64,000 nucleotides of DNA from DASXAI01 sp963798445. Lineage in GTDB: Bacteria; Actinomycetota; Acidimicrobiia; Acidimicrobiales; Ilumatobacteraceae. Both the position numbers and the translations under genes were made by a program. Below are positions 8,178 through 16,591 of the stretch, piece after piece. Where the stretch lies: positions 1,054,001 to 1,118,000 of the forward strand of contig CAWCTH010000002.1 in NCBI GenBank assembly GCA_963798445.1, read 5' to 3'. The first letter of the stretch is position 1. Each line of letters starts with the position of its first letter. A model generated the notes under the pieces. It ran no database searches. It saw only the letters and a list, made by a program, of their open reading frames with translations, and was not told where the DNA came from.

Positions 8178-9256
8178 TAGCCGACCTCCCCACGAACGAG
8201 CGCGGCGCCCTCCGCCAGCGCCACCAGTTTGGCGAACGCCACCGGTCGGGTGAGGAACTTCATGCCGCAGTCGGGCGCCGCCACCAGACGCTCCGGCGGG
8301 ACCACCTCGAGGGCCCGCCGTAGCCGGTCGGCGATGACGTTCGGTGGTTCGATGTCGTTGGTCGACAGGTCGAGCACACCGAGCACGATCGTCTTCGCCG
8401 CCACCGGCACGAGCACCGTCGGATCCAGCCGGGGTTGGGCGAACTCGATGGCCAACTGGTCGGCAGCGCACTCCGCCAGCTCAGCGAGGAACGGGTAGCC
8501 ACCCCGCTTGTCGGCCACGTAGACGGCGTAGCCGTAGCACGTATGCAGCACCGTCGTGGCCCCGATGCCGGCGAGGGCCCGATCGATGGCCTCGACGGCA
8601 AAACTGCGCGCCGCCGCGGCATTGGCCTGGAGGTACGGCTCGTCGAGCTGGACCACATCGATGCCCGCCGCCACGAGGTCGCTGAGCTCCTCGTGAATGG
8701 CCTCGGCGTAGGCCAGGGCAAGGGCGCGCTGGTCGCCATAGTGCTCGTTCTGCGCCAGCTGGCTGAGGGTGAACGGACCCGGCACGGTCACCTTCGTGGC
8801 CCGGTCGGTGGCGCCCCGCAGGAACTGCGCCGCCGCCAGCTCGACCGGCGCGCCTCGCCGGATCGGGCCGCTGACCAGCGGCACCATCGATCGGCCCCCC
8901 ACCCTGTTGACGGCTTCGCCCAGCCGCTCGCGATCGACGCCATCGAGCGCATTGGCGAAGTGGTTGAAGTAGCTCTCCCGACGGATCTCGCCGTCGGTGA
9001 CGATGTCGATCCCGGCCCGAACCTGGTCGTGGATGGCGAGCAGGGTCGCGGCGTCGAGGGCGCCGTCGAGGTCCTCGGGCGGGACCCGCCACACGTCGGC
9101 CGCCCGAGTGCGAGGAACACCCTTCTCCACCAGCAGGTCGTGGTCGATGAGCCACGACGGCTGGGGGTAGCTGCCGATCACCGTCGTGGGGATCAGCGGG
9201 AGCCGGGCAACGGCGGTCGCCCCCGGCGTCTCGGGCACACCGTCGCGCGGGCTCAC
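8177..9256 (-). CDS. Cobalamin-independent methionine synthase C-terminal-like protein
   Basis: Encodes 359 residues matching the catalytic C-terminal half of MetE (PTTVIGSYPQP at the start, IVTDGEIRRES, VVQLDEPYL). The zinc ligands of MetE appear to be present: H and C in LHTCYG and a Cys in PDCGMKF near the end. The N-terminal MetE half is absent, as in the many stand-alone MetE_C-like proteins of actinobacteria and archaea. It is therefore likely a methyltransferase or related C-S enzyme rather than a full methionine synthase. It is translationally coupled to the DUF1801 gene and divergent from the thioesterase gene at 9345. Confidence 0.82.
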   Translation of the reverse strand: MSPRDGVPETPGATAVARLPLIPTTVIGSYPQPSWLIDHDLLVEKGVPRTRAADVWRVPPEDLDGALDAATLLAIHDQVRAGIDIVTDGEIRRESYFNHFANALDGVDRERLGEAVNRVGGRSMVPLVSGPIRRGAPVELAAAQFLRGATDRATKVTVPGPFTLSQLAQNEHYGDQRALALAYAEAIHEELSDLVAAGIDVVQLDEPYLQANAAAARSFAVEAIDRALAGIGATTVLHTCYGYAVYVADKRGGYPFLAELAECAADQLAIEFAQPRLDPTVLVPVAAKTIVLGVLDLSTNDIEPPNVIADRLRRALEVVPPERLVAAPDCGMKFLTRPVAFAKLVALAEGAALVRGEVG

Positions 9257-9344
9257 TCGGCGAAACTAACAAAGGCCGGCGGTCGAACCGGAGCCGGCGT
9301 CCCGAGGCAATGCCTGAACCGTGCACCTCTCTAGGATCTCGGCG

Positions 9345-10133
9345 GTGGCCGTCGAACCGTTCTTCGTTCCCAGCGAGTCGGGACTGCTCCCGGGCGCCAA
9401 GGCCGTCGGTCCGTGGGCCACCGACATGCTCCATGGGCGCCTGCTCGCCGGGCTGGCGGCATGGGCGATCGAACGCGACCACGGCATGGACGGATTCGTG
9501 CCCACCCGGCTCACCGTGGACCTGTTCCGGAACCCGCCTATGGAGCCGGCCGAAGTGGTGACAACCCTCGTGCGGGGTGGCCGGCGGGTGCGGGCGATGG
9601 ACGCGCTCGTGCGCATGGGCGGCAAGGACGTCTCCCGGGCCAGTGCACTCTTCCTCGGCGCCGCCGAAGACCCGACCGACGATCCCGTCGCCGTCTCGCC
9701 GGCCTGGGACGCGCCGCCGGCCGACGAGCTCACCGCTGATCTGGACGACGACGCTTCCTTCGACGTGGTATCGCCGGACGAGCGCGCCTTCGGTGCGCCG
9801 GGGGTTCGTCAGGCGTGGGTCCGCGATCGTCGCCAGCTGATCCGCGGTATCGAGCTGTCGCCGTTCGTGCGCGCCGCGCTCGCCGCCGACCTCGCCAGCC
9901 CGTTGGCCAACTTCGGCGCCGAGGGCCTCGACTACATCAACGCCGACCTCACGCTGCACCTCGGCCGGCTGCCCGAGGGCGAGTGGATCGGCACGGAGAC
10001 CGCCCATCGAGTCGCCGCGAGCGGCGTCTCGGTCGCGGTGTGCACCTTGCACGACCACCTCGGTCCCATCGGGGCCAGCACGGTCTGCGCCGTGCGCAAC
10101 CCCCGGATGGCACCCATCCCGTCGTCGAACTGA
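9345..10133 (+). CDS. Acyl-CoA thioesterase-like hotdog protein
   Basis: A TesB-like double-hotdog thioesterase family protein of about 262 residues. The stretch RLTVDLFRNPPMEPAEVVTTLVRGGRRVRAMDA is the characteristic second-strand block, and IELSPFVRAALAADLASPLAN the second hotdog. The family hydrolyses acyl-CoA to fatty acid and CoA. I prefer GTG at 9345; a GTG at 9321 in the same frame would add 8 residues. It is followed 9 bases later by a small SnoaL-like gene and may form an operon with it. Confidence 0.75.
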   Translation: MAVEPFFVPSESGLLPGAKAVGPWATDMLHGRLLAGLAAWAIERDHGMDGFVPTRLTVDLFRNPPMEPAEVVTTLVRGGRRVRAMDALVRMGGKDVSRASALFLGAAEDPTDDPVAVSPAWDAPPADELTADLDDDASFDVVSPDERAFGAPGVRQAWVRDRRQLIRGIELSPFVRAALAADLASPLANFGAEGLDYINADLTLHLGRLPEGEWIGTETAHRVAASGVSVAVCTLHDHLGPIGASTVCAVRNPRMAPIPSSN

Positions 10134-10142
10134 GGAGTCGAA

Positions 10143-10580
10143 GTGGACGAGCTGCGTGACTTCTACGAGCGCTACATCGCGGCGTTCAATGCACGCGACA
10201 CGGCCGCCTTCGCCGGCTTCTTCCATCTGCCGGTGACGATCTTGCCGTTCCCGCTCGACGATGCCCAGCAACGCGGCCGGCCGCCGCTGGTCGTGACGGA
10301 GATGGCACCACTGTGGCCGGCGCTGCCGGACAAGTGGACCCGCAGCACCATCGACGAGATCCGCGTCCTCGCCGATGCCGACGCGTACGAACCCCGAGCC
10401 GGCTTCACCGAACGGCGGGAGCGGCGACCGGCGATCCAGGCCACGGTGACCAGGTGGGCGGGCGCCGATCCCTACGAGCAGGTCCACGTGCTCTACCTGC
10501 TCACCCGTGAGAACGGACGGCTCGGGATCAAAGCGATGGTGCCGCTCGCGATCGCCGACGTGCGGGGGTCAGGCACATAG
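10143..10580 (+). CDS. SnoaL/NTF2-like protein
   Basis: A 145-residue protein with a cone-shaped NTF2-like start (LRDFYERYIAAFNARDTAAFAGFF). No catalytic residues can be assigned. It begins with GTG at 10143, just after the thioesterase gene, and precedes an enoyl-CoA hydratase. Proteins of this fold range from small isomerases to ligand-binding subunits, so the role is open. Confidence 0.65.
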   Translation: MDELRDFYERYIAAFNARDTAAFAGFFHLPVTILPFPLDDAQQRGRPPLVVTEMAPLWPALPDKWTRSTIDEIRVLADADAYEPRAGFTERRERRPAIQATVTRWAGADPYEQVHVLYLLTRENGRLGIKAMVPLAIADVRGSGT

Positions 10581-10642
10581 TCCGCCCGGCAAGGACGCGC
10601 CTGCGACGGCGCTACGGTTTCGTGGCGACCGAGGAGGGGGAC

Positions 10643-11488
10643 ATGGACGCAGGTACGTTCGAGGGTTTCTCGACCACGCTCGAGGAGCCCGGCATCCTCA
10701 CGGTGACGTTCGATCGGCCGGAGAGCATGAACGCGTCGACGATCGGCATGAAGCGCGATCTCGTCGAGTTGCTCACTCGGGCTCAGATGGACGACGCCGT
10801 GCGGGTCCTGGTGTTCACGGGCACGGGCAGGGCGTTCTGGGCCGGCGACGACATGAAGGCCTATGCGGACACCGCCGGGGCCGTCATGGGTCCGATCGGA
10901 GCCGGCCACGACACGCCACTCGGCACGTACGACGCGTTGCGCACCGTCAGCCAGGCGGTGAACGTCGCGGTGCGCAACCTCGACAAGCTCACGGTGGCGG
11001 CGATCAACGGGTTCGCCATCCAGACCGGCTTCTCGTTCGCGCTGGCGTGCGACTTCCGGATCGCCGCTCGGTCGGCGCGCCTGGGCAGCGCCACGTTGCG
11101 CTTCGCCTTGCTGCCCGACGAGGGCGGCCAGTGGCTGCTCGTCCAGCACCTCGGGGTGGCGCGCACCATGGACTTCCTGATGCGCAAGCGCATCGTGTCG
11201 GCCGACGAAGCCCTCGAACTCGGCTTGGTCCACGAAGTGACGGCCGATGACGACCTGGCGGGCGCCGCCGTCGACCTCGCCCGGGAGCTGGCCGATGGTC
11301 CACAGGTCGCGATGCGGTTGCTCAAGCGGTCGATCTACGGCGCCGCCGAGCTGTCCTTCCCTCACGCCCTCGAAGACATCGCCGCCAAGACGGCCATCTC
11401 GGACCACCACGCCGACGCCAAGGCCGGCGCCCGGTCCTTCCGCGAGAAGCAACCCGCTCGCTTCAACGAGTGGCTCGAGCGCACCTGA
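10643..11488 (+). CDS. Enoyl-CoA hydratase/isomerase family protein
   Basis: A 281-residue crotonase-fold protein. The motif LTVTFDRPESMNAST is the usual N-terminus. AFWAGDDMKAY provides the first oxyanion-hole segment and AINGFAIQTGFSFALACDFRIAA the second. LLPDEGGQWLL aligns with the catalytic-Glu region. It is expected to hydrate or isomerise an enoyl-CoA in fatty-acid-type breakdown. ATG 10643 is chosen because a strong purine-rich ribosome site (gaggaggggg) lies a few bases upstream; the frame could start earlier at 10622. The stop is followed by a stretch with only a methyltransferase remnant. Confidence 0.87.
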   Translation: MDAGTFEGFSTTLEEPGILTVTFDRPESMNASTIGMKRDLVELLTRAQMDDAVRVLVFTGTGRAFWAGDDMKAYADTAGAVMGPIGAGHDTPLGTYDALRTVSQAVNVAVRNLDKLTVAAINGFAIQTGFSFALACDFRIAARSARLGSATLRFALLPDEGGQWLLVQHLGVARTMDFLMRKRIVSADEALELGLVHEVTADDDLAGAAVDLARELADGPQVAMRLLKRSIYGAAELSFPHALEDIAAKTAISDHHADAKAGARSFREKQPARFNEWLERT

Positions 11489-11689
11489 CCCGATGCTCGG
11501 CCGGAGATTTCTGGGTGCGAGATGCGTCGCCAGCCGACGTTTTCGGCACCCAAGACCTGATCCGCACCCAAAGACCCGCTGAGCCACCGCTGGAGCGGCG
11601 TGCCGCTGCGACTGCCGCGGCGGCTGATGCGTGGCAACCTCACGTGATGATCGTCGCCGCGACCACCGAGGACGGCGTGGCGGGCGCGA

Positions 11690-12029
11690 CATCGACCCCG
11701 GCGCCGTCGAGGCGACCCGACGCAACGCCGCGCTCAACGGCATGGACCGGCACGTGGAGGCGACGCGCGCTCCGCTCGGGGAGATCGACGGCGTGTTCGA
11801 TGTCGTCGTGGCCAACATCGGCCGGGCGGCACTGGTCGAGCTGGCGCCGCAGCTCGTCCGGCGGGTGTCACCCGACGGTTGGCTGGCGGTGAGCGGGATC
11901 TCGCCATCGCAGTGCTCGCTGGTAGCCGGGTTCCTCGCTCCGCTCATCGAGCTCGATGGTCGAACCTCCGGCGAGTGGTCGGCGCTGGTGCTGGCGCCAC
12001 CATGCGGCACGTCAACAGCGCTCAGGTGA
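11690..12029 (+). pseudogene. Remnant of a PrmA-like ribosomal protein L11 methyltransferase
   Basis: The translated stretch DIDPGAVEATRRNAALNGM, then DVVVANIGRAALVELAPQLVRRV and WLAVSGISPSQCSLV, matches the second half of L11 methyltransferase-like proteins (the acidic ribose-binding loop and the NI motif). The first half, with the glycine-rich SAM motif, is absent: upstream of about 11690 none of the frames continues the homology. The reading frame also runs a few bases into the tail of the convergent CaiB gene. It is probably a 5'-deleted gene. The 5' boundary is approximate. Confidence 0.6.
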
Positions 12030-14436
12030 ACAGGCCGTCGCCCATGCGTTCGGCGATCTCGCCTTCGTCCAGGCCCAAGAGCTCGGCGTACACCTCGAAG
12101 TTGTGTTCACCGAGGTACGGCGACGCCCGGTAGGTGAGGGCGAGCTGGTCACCGTTCGCGTCGCGAAGCTCGGCGGGGAACCGGTCCATGTGCTGCGTCC
12201 CCCAGATCCCGCTCTCCACTGACACCACCCAGTCGCGGTGGCGGAGCTGTGGGTCGCTGCCGGTCAGGTGGGCGGCGTTCTGCACGAGCGCCGCCGGCAC
12301 GCCAGCGCCCTGCAACATGTCGACCGCAGCAGCCGCCGGGTGACGCGTCGCCCAGCGGACCAGCAGCTCGTGGACCTCGTCGCGTCGCCGGCGGCGGGCG
12401 TCGAGGGTGTCGAGGCCGGACGGGGCCTCGGCCAGCAGGGCGAGGCGGCGCCAGTCGTCGTCGTGGCGAGCGGTTACCGCCAGCCAGTCACCGTCGGCGC
12501 CCCGCACCACATCGTTGGGCACAGGGTCGCTGAACGGGTCTCGGGTGCCGCCCGCACGCGCCTCTCGGGCGTTCACCTGCCAGTCCAGCAGAGCGGGGCC
12601 GACGAGGTAGGTGCCGACCTCGAGCTGCGACAGGTCGATGTGTTGACCCCGGCCCGTCCGCCGGCGCGCCTCGAGGGCAGCCAGCAGCGCGAGGGCGCCC
12701 GCCAAACCGCTCACGTGGTCGTTGACGGCCACCCCTGGTCCGCAGTCGAGCCGGCCTTGCGGACCCGTGAGGGCGGTGAGGCCGCACAGCGCGTGGACGG
12801 TGGGGGCGAACGTGACGTAGTCACGCCAGGGGCCGTCGACGCCCGCACCTTGCATGGACAGATAGATGATCTGGTCGTTCCACGACGACAGCGACGACCA
12901 TCCCGCGCCCCACTGGTCGAGCACGCCCGCCGAGAAGTTCTCGATCACCACATCGGACTGCTCGACCACGCTCCGCAGCACGCCGGCGGCCCGCTCGTCG
13001 GCCATGTTCAGCGTGATCGACGACTTGGACCGGTTCCACATGCCGGCGTACGGGAAGGCGCTGCTGTGCATGCCCTGGGCGCGGACCTCGGTCTGGATCT
13101 TGATGACCTCGGCGCCCAGGTCGGCCAGCAACCTCGTGGCGAACGGCCCGGCGAGCACGTGAGTGAAGTCCACGATGCGGATGCCGGCCAGCGGGGCCGC
13201 GCCGCGCTCGGGCGCACGACTCCGATCAGGGTCGGCAAGGGCGGCAGCGTCGCCGCGCTCGGACCAACGCGCCACGAGCGCGTCCCGTGCGCTCGGCGTC
13301 AGCGCCCCCGGTGGCGGTGGCAGCGGAGCGGGACAGGGCGTGTCCGAGAACCGCGCCAGTGGTCCGGGAACGCGCACGTCGTCAGCCGCACCCTCGACGC
13401 GCCGGAAGAATCCACGAGCGAGATGTTGAGGGCACTCGGCCACGTCCGGTACCGGCAGGACGTGGCCGAACGGCACGTGCCGAGCCTGACCACCCAGGAA
13501 CACCTCCGTCGCGTCGAGCTCGACGGCGAACTCGCGCAGCGCCGCCATGAACGAGGCGATCGCCGCCGGCGTCGACATCGCCGCGGGGTCGTCGGGCAGG
13601 TCGGGCGGGTGCCCTCGTTCGGTCATCCAGGCGATGAGCTCGGGCACACCGCCCGCACTCGGCGAGACCATGCAGTACCCGCGGGCACACGGCACGACCT
13701 CGTAGGCGCGTACCCAGTGCAGCGAGCCCTGCCGGCCGGCGATCGGGGCCCCCAGGGCGGCGAACACCTCCGGCCACCACCAGAACATCAGGACGTGCTC
13801 GGTGCACGACGCGATGCTCTGTTGGTGCGACAGGTCGAAGTGGGTGCCTCTCCCAGTGGCCCGCGCCCGGCGGAGACCAGCGAGCGCGCAGATGGCGGCG
13901 TAGAGGCCACCGATGTTGTCCATCTGGCGACCCCACACCGCCACGGGCTCGTCAGCCAGCCCGTTGACCGACAAGATCCCGCCGGCGGCGGCCATCACCA
14001 GATCGCTCGACCGCCACCTCGCCCGGGGGCCGTCAGCGCCGAACGGCGTCATCGAGACGTGCACCAGACCGGGGTTGGCGGCCGCGAGGGTGGCCCGGTC
14101 GAGCCCGAGCCGGTCGAGCCGCCCCGGCTCCTCGGTCTCGATGAGGATGTCGGCGTGCGGTACGAGGTGGAGCAGGCGGGCACGATCATCCGGCTGCTCC
14201 AACTCGAGTGGGAGCAACGACGTGCCGCCGTCGTGCCACCAGTCGAGCAGGCCGCCCGGCACGGTCGACATGGCAGGACCGGCCTCACCGGCTCGCAGGC
14301 GCAGGACCTCGGCACCCATCTCGGTCAGCAATTTGCCGGCCAGCCGAGCCGAGGCGTCGGACGCGTCCAGCACCCGCACGCCTTCCAGGGGACCGCTCCG
14401 CCGAAGCCGTGCGTCACCGCCACCGATGCCGGTCAT
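12022..14436 (-). CDS. Tandem CaiB/BaiF CoA-transferase (two fused domains)
   Basis: An 804-residue protein containing two complete class III CoA-transferase (formyl-CoA transferase type) domains. The first runs from about residue 16 (LEGVRVLDASDASARLAGKL) to about 400. The second starts near 425 (LAGIRIVDFTHVLAGPFATR) and runs to the end. Both have an Asp in the expected catalytic position (MDNIGGLYAA in the first, NDHVSGLAG in the second). These enzymes move CoA between carboxylic acids. Most family members are 400-residue proteins that interlock as dimers, so a fusion gives a built-in pair. The substrate is unknown; enoyl-CoA hydratases and MaoC nearby suggest acyl-CoA catabolism. Confidence 0.87.
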   Translation of the reverse strand: MTGIGGGDARLRRSGPLEGVRVLDASDASARLAGKLLTEMGAEVLRLRAGEAGPAMSTVPGGLLDWWHDGGTSLLPLELEQPDDRARLLHLVPHADILIETEEPGRLDRLGLDRATLAAANPGLVHVSMTPFGADGPRARWRSSDLVMAAAGGILSVNGLADEPVAVWGRQMDNIGGLYAAICALAGLRRARATGRGTHFDLSHQQSIASCTEHVLMFWWWPEVFAALGAPIAGRQGSLHWVRAYEVVPCARGYCMVSPSAGGVPELIAWMTERGHPPDLPDDPAAMSTPAAIASFMAALREFAVELDATEVFLGGQARHVPFGHVLPVPDVAECPQHLARGFFRRVEGAADDVRVPGPLARFSDTPCPAPLPPPPGALTPSARDALVARWSERGDAAALADPDRSRAPERGAAPLAGIRIVDFTHVLAGPFATRLLADLGAEVIKIQTEVRAQGMHSSAFPYAGMWNRSKSSITLNMADERAAGVLRSVVEQSDVVIENFSAGVLDQWGAGWSSLSSWNDQIIYLSMQGAGVDGPWRDYVTFAPTVHALCGLTALTGPQGRLDCGPGVAVNDHVSGLAGALALLAALEARRRTGRGQHIDLSQLEVGTYLVGPALLDWQVNAREARAGGTRDPFSDPVPNDVVRGADGDWLAVTARHDDDWRRLALLAEAPSGLDTLDARRRRRDEVHELLVRWATRHPAAAAVDMLQGAGVPAALVQNAAHLTGSDPQLRHRDWVVSVESGIWGTQHMDRFPAELRDANGDQLALTYRASPYLGEHNFEVYAELLGLDEGEIAERMGDGLFT

Positions 14437-14471
14437 GGGCAGGGTTGTACTACAGGCCCGCCTCGCAGCGC

Positions 14472-14933
14472 TCAGTGAAGATGGATCCGTTCGCCCTGCG
14501 GACCGAAGATGGCGAGTACCTCGACAGGTCCGTCGACGGCGCCGATCCAGTGCGGAGTCAGCGTCGAGAACTCAACCGCGTCCCCGGGACCGATGGTGAA
14601 GTCGACATCACCAACGCGCAGCCGGAGATCTCCCGAGAGCACGTAGACCCACTCGTAGCCCTCGTGCGCGGGGAGCCGGTCAGGCGGCCGTCGCCGTTTA
14701 CCGCTCACGTTGATCTTGTAGGCGTGCAGCCCGCCCGCCGGCGAACGTTGGGTCAGGGGCCACATGGTCAATCCGTCGTGGGTGCGCGACGCGCTCCGAA
14801 CCCTCGGGTCGGCCTGCGGGGAGGCACCCAGCAACTCGTCGGCCGTCACCCCGAGGGCGGCGGCCAGCCCGGGAAGATGATCGAGGGCGAGGCGCCGCTT
14901 CACATGGCGTCGAAACTCGTACGGTCGCCGCAT
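14472..14933 (-). CDS. Cupin-domain regulator with truncated XRE helix-turn-helix
   Basis: A 153-residue protein whose C-terminal two thirds is a cupin (LPAHEGYEWVYVLSGDLRLR, GPGDAVEFSTLTPHWIG) of the XRE-cupin regulator type. The N-terminus contains only the last helix and linker of the XRE domain (LDHLPGLAAALGVTADELLG). The recognition helices that should precede it are missing, and no frame upstream supplies them. The only ATG available, 14933, lies inside the CATG that also starts the divergent methyltransferase. It is likely the truncated remains of a repressor whose 5' part was lost, or it starts at an internal codon as a DNA-binding-deficient cupin. Confidence 0.7.
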   Translation of the reverse strand: MRRPYEFRRHVKRRLALDHLPGLAAALGVTADELLGASPQADPRVRSASRTHDGLTMWPLTQRSPAGGLHAYKINVSGKRRRPPDRLPAHEGYEWVYVLSGDLRLRVGDVDFTIGPGDAVEFSTLTPHWIGAVDGPVEVLAIFGPQGERIHLH

Positions 14934-15558
14934 GACAGCACAGCAGTTCTGGGAGGAGCGCTACACGAGCCAGGAGCGCGTCTGGAGCGGGCGGCCGAAC
15001 CAGGTCCTGGTATCGGAGGTCACCGGCCTGGCACCGGGTGTTGCGCTGGATCTCGGCTGTGGCGAGGGCGGCGACGCGGTGTGGCTGGCCACGCAGGGTT
15101 GGCGGGTCGTCGCCGTCGACATCAGTGCCACCGCGCTGCGTCGGGGCGCGGTGCAGGCCGAGGAGGCCGGCGTGGCGGACCGCATCGAGTGGCAAGGGCA
15201 CGATCTCGCCGAGTGGCGTCCCGATCGTGAGTTCGACCTCGTGTCGGCCCAGTTCCTCCAATCACCGATCTCGTTCCCTCGGGAGGCCATCCTCAGCACG
15301 GCGGCCACGGCGGTCGGCGTCGGCGGCACCCTCCTGGTCGTCGGCCACGCCGAGGTCCCACCCTGGGCGGCTCACCACCAACCCTCGGTCCACCTGCCGA
15401 CCTCCGCCGAGCTCTACGAGTCACTGGCCCTCACCGACGACGACTGGCAGATCGAACGGTGCGAGGAATCGCCGCGCGCCGTGACTGGCCCCGACGGGCA
15501 GCCGGCGAACCTGCTCGATCAGGTACTCCGGCTCCGGCGCGTTCGACGCCGTCGCTAA
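14932..15558 (+). CDS. Class I SAM-dependent methyltransferase
   Basis: A 208-residue methyltransferase. ALDLGCGEGGDAVWLA is the glycine-rich SAM motif, followed by VVAVDIS with the ribose-binding Asp. The N-terminal FWEERYTSQERVWSGRPN is typical of the tellurite-resistance/thiopurine-type group of small-molecule methyltransferases. It may methylate a thiol, metalloid or small metabolite; the substrate is not identifiable. Its ATG at 14932 overlaps, on the opposite strand, the ATG of the cupin regulator. The cupin regulator is a natural candidate for its control if still functional. Confidence 0.82.
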   Translation: MTAQQFWEERYTSQERVWSGRPNQVLVSEVTGLAPGVALDLGCGEGGDAVWLATQGWRVVAVDISATALRRGAVQAEEAGVADRIEWQGHDLAEWRPDREFDLVSAQFLQSPISFPREAILSTAATAVGVGGTLLVVGHAEVPPWAAHHQPSVHLPTSAELYESLALTDDDWQIERCEESPRAVTGPDGQPANLLDQVLRLRRVRRRR

Positions 15559-15587
15559 GGTCGCGGCATCGAGCGAGGGGTGCCACG

Positions 15588-16466
15588 ATGATCGGCAAAC
15601 TGTTCCATCTGGCGCATCTCGTCGACGATCTCGACGCCACCGACCTGCTCTACGACGAGATCTTCGCGTGTCAGCGCTACTACCGCCGCTACGAGAAAGC
15701 CGCCCGGCGCGAGGCGTCGCTGCTCATCGTGTGCGACCAGTGCATGGAGCCCATCGCGCCGTCGTCCGATCCCGCCGACGCGGCGACGCCGCTGGGCCGA
15801 TTCAAGGCCCGCTTCGGCAACCGCCTCCACTCCATTGCGTGGTACGTGGACGACATCGAGCCGTTCGCCGCCCGGCTCCTGGGTCACGGCGTCCGCCTCG
15901 TCGGTCTCACCGGCCGGCCGGTGACCGACCCGGCGGACGCCACTGCCATCTGGACGCATCCCGCTGACACCGGGGCCCTGCTGGAGTTCTGCCCATCGGG
16001 TTTCGCCGCCGATCCCCGGCTGAAACCGGACTGGACCACCGCACCGTGGCGCGAGCACCCGCTGGGCCTGCTGCGCACCTCGCACGTGACCGTGCTGTTC
16101 GGCGACGCCGCCGCCGGCCACCGGGTCTACGGCGACGTCCTCGGCGGCCAACTGCTCCACACCGACACCTCCGACGCAACCGTCGCCCGCACTTTCTACG
16201 CCATCGGCGAGGACACCGTCGTCGAGGTGGCCGCTCCGGCCGACACGTCCAGCCCCGAGGGGCGGGACCTGGCGGCGGCCGGCAACGCGGTGCATGCCGT
16301 CACGTTCGCCTCGGGCGACCTCGAGCGGGCCATCGCCTTCCTCACCGAGCACGGCGTGGCGACGACCCGCACCTCGGAACACGACGTCCACCTCGACCTC
16401 GCGCCCGCCCACGGCCTCAACCTGTTCCTCACCGACCGCACCATCCCGGGCGACACCCGCGCCTGA
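15588..16466 (+). CDS. VOC (glyoxalase/bleomycin-resistance/dioxygenase) family protein
   Basis: A 292-residue protein built from two vicinal-oxygen-chelate modules: IGKLFHLAHLVDDLDATDLLYDEIF begins the first and LRTSHVTVLFGDAAAGHRVY begins the second about 160 residues later. Metal-ligand His and Glu candidates lie in HLAHLVDD, RLHSIAWYV, LEFCPSG and HVTVLFG. The family includes ring-cleaving dioxygenases and isomerases; the substrate is unknown. ATG 15588 is preceded by gaggggtgccac. An upstream open stretch in this frame overlaps the methyltransferase gene and is a shadow. Confidence 0.78.
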   Translation: MIGKLFHLAHLVDDLDATDLLYDEIFACQRYYRRYEKAARREASLLIVCDQCMEPIAPSSDPADAATPLGRFKARFGNRLHSIAWYVDDIEPFAARLLGHGVRLVGLTGRPVTDPADATAIWTHPADTGALLEFCPSGFAADPRLKPDWTTAPWREHPLGLLRTSHVTVLFGDAAAGHRVYGDVLGGQLLHTDTSDATVARTFYAIGEDTVVEVAAPADTSSPEGRDLAAAGNAVHAVTFASGDLERAIAFLTEHGVATTRTSEHDVHLDLAPAHGLNLFLTDRTIPGDTRA

Positions 16467-16591
16467 GGACGCTCACCCGAAGAAGTGGCGGGTGATCCTC
16501 GCCGGCAGCCGCTACGACGATGCGCTGTCCGGCAACGCCGGGACCACAGGGCCGTCGCGTTCGCCGCCGTCGAGAGGACCTTCCAGTGTGC

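Noticed and set aside
12238..14478. A long open frame (746 codons) on the strand opposite the CaiB gene, and similar long antisense frames at 8481-10487, 16520-19144 and 19911-21983
   Set aside because: They give proteins rich in Arg, Gly and Pro with no family match and lie wholly or mostly opposite well-supported genes. This is the usual effect of GC-rich third positions.
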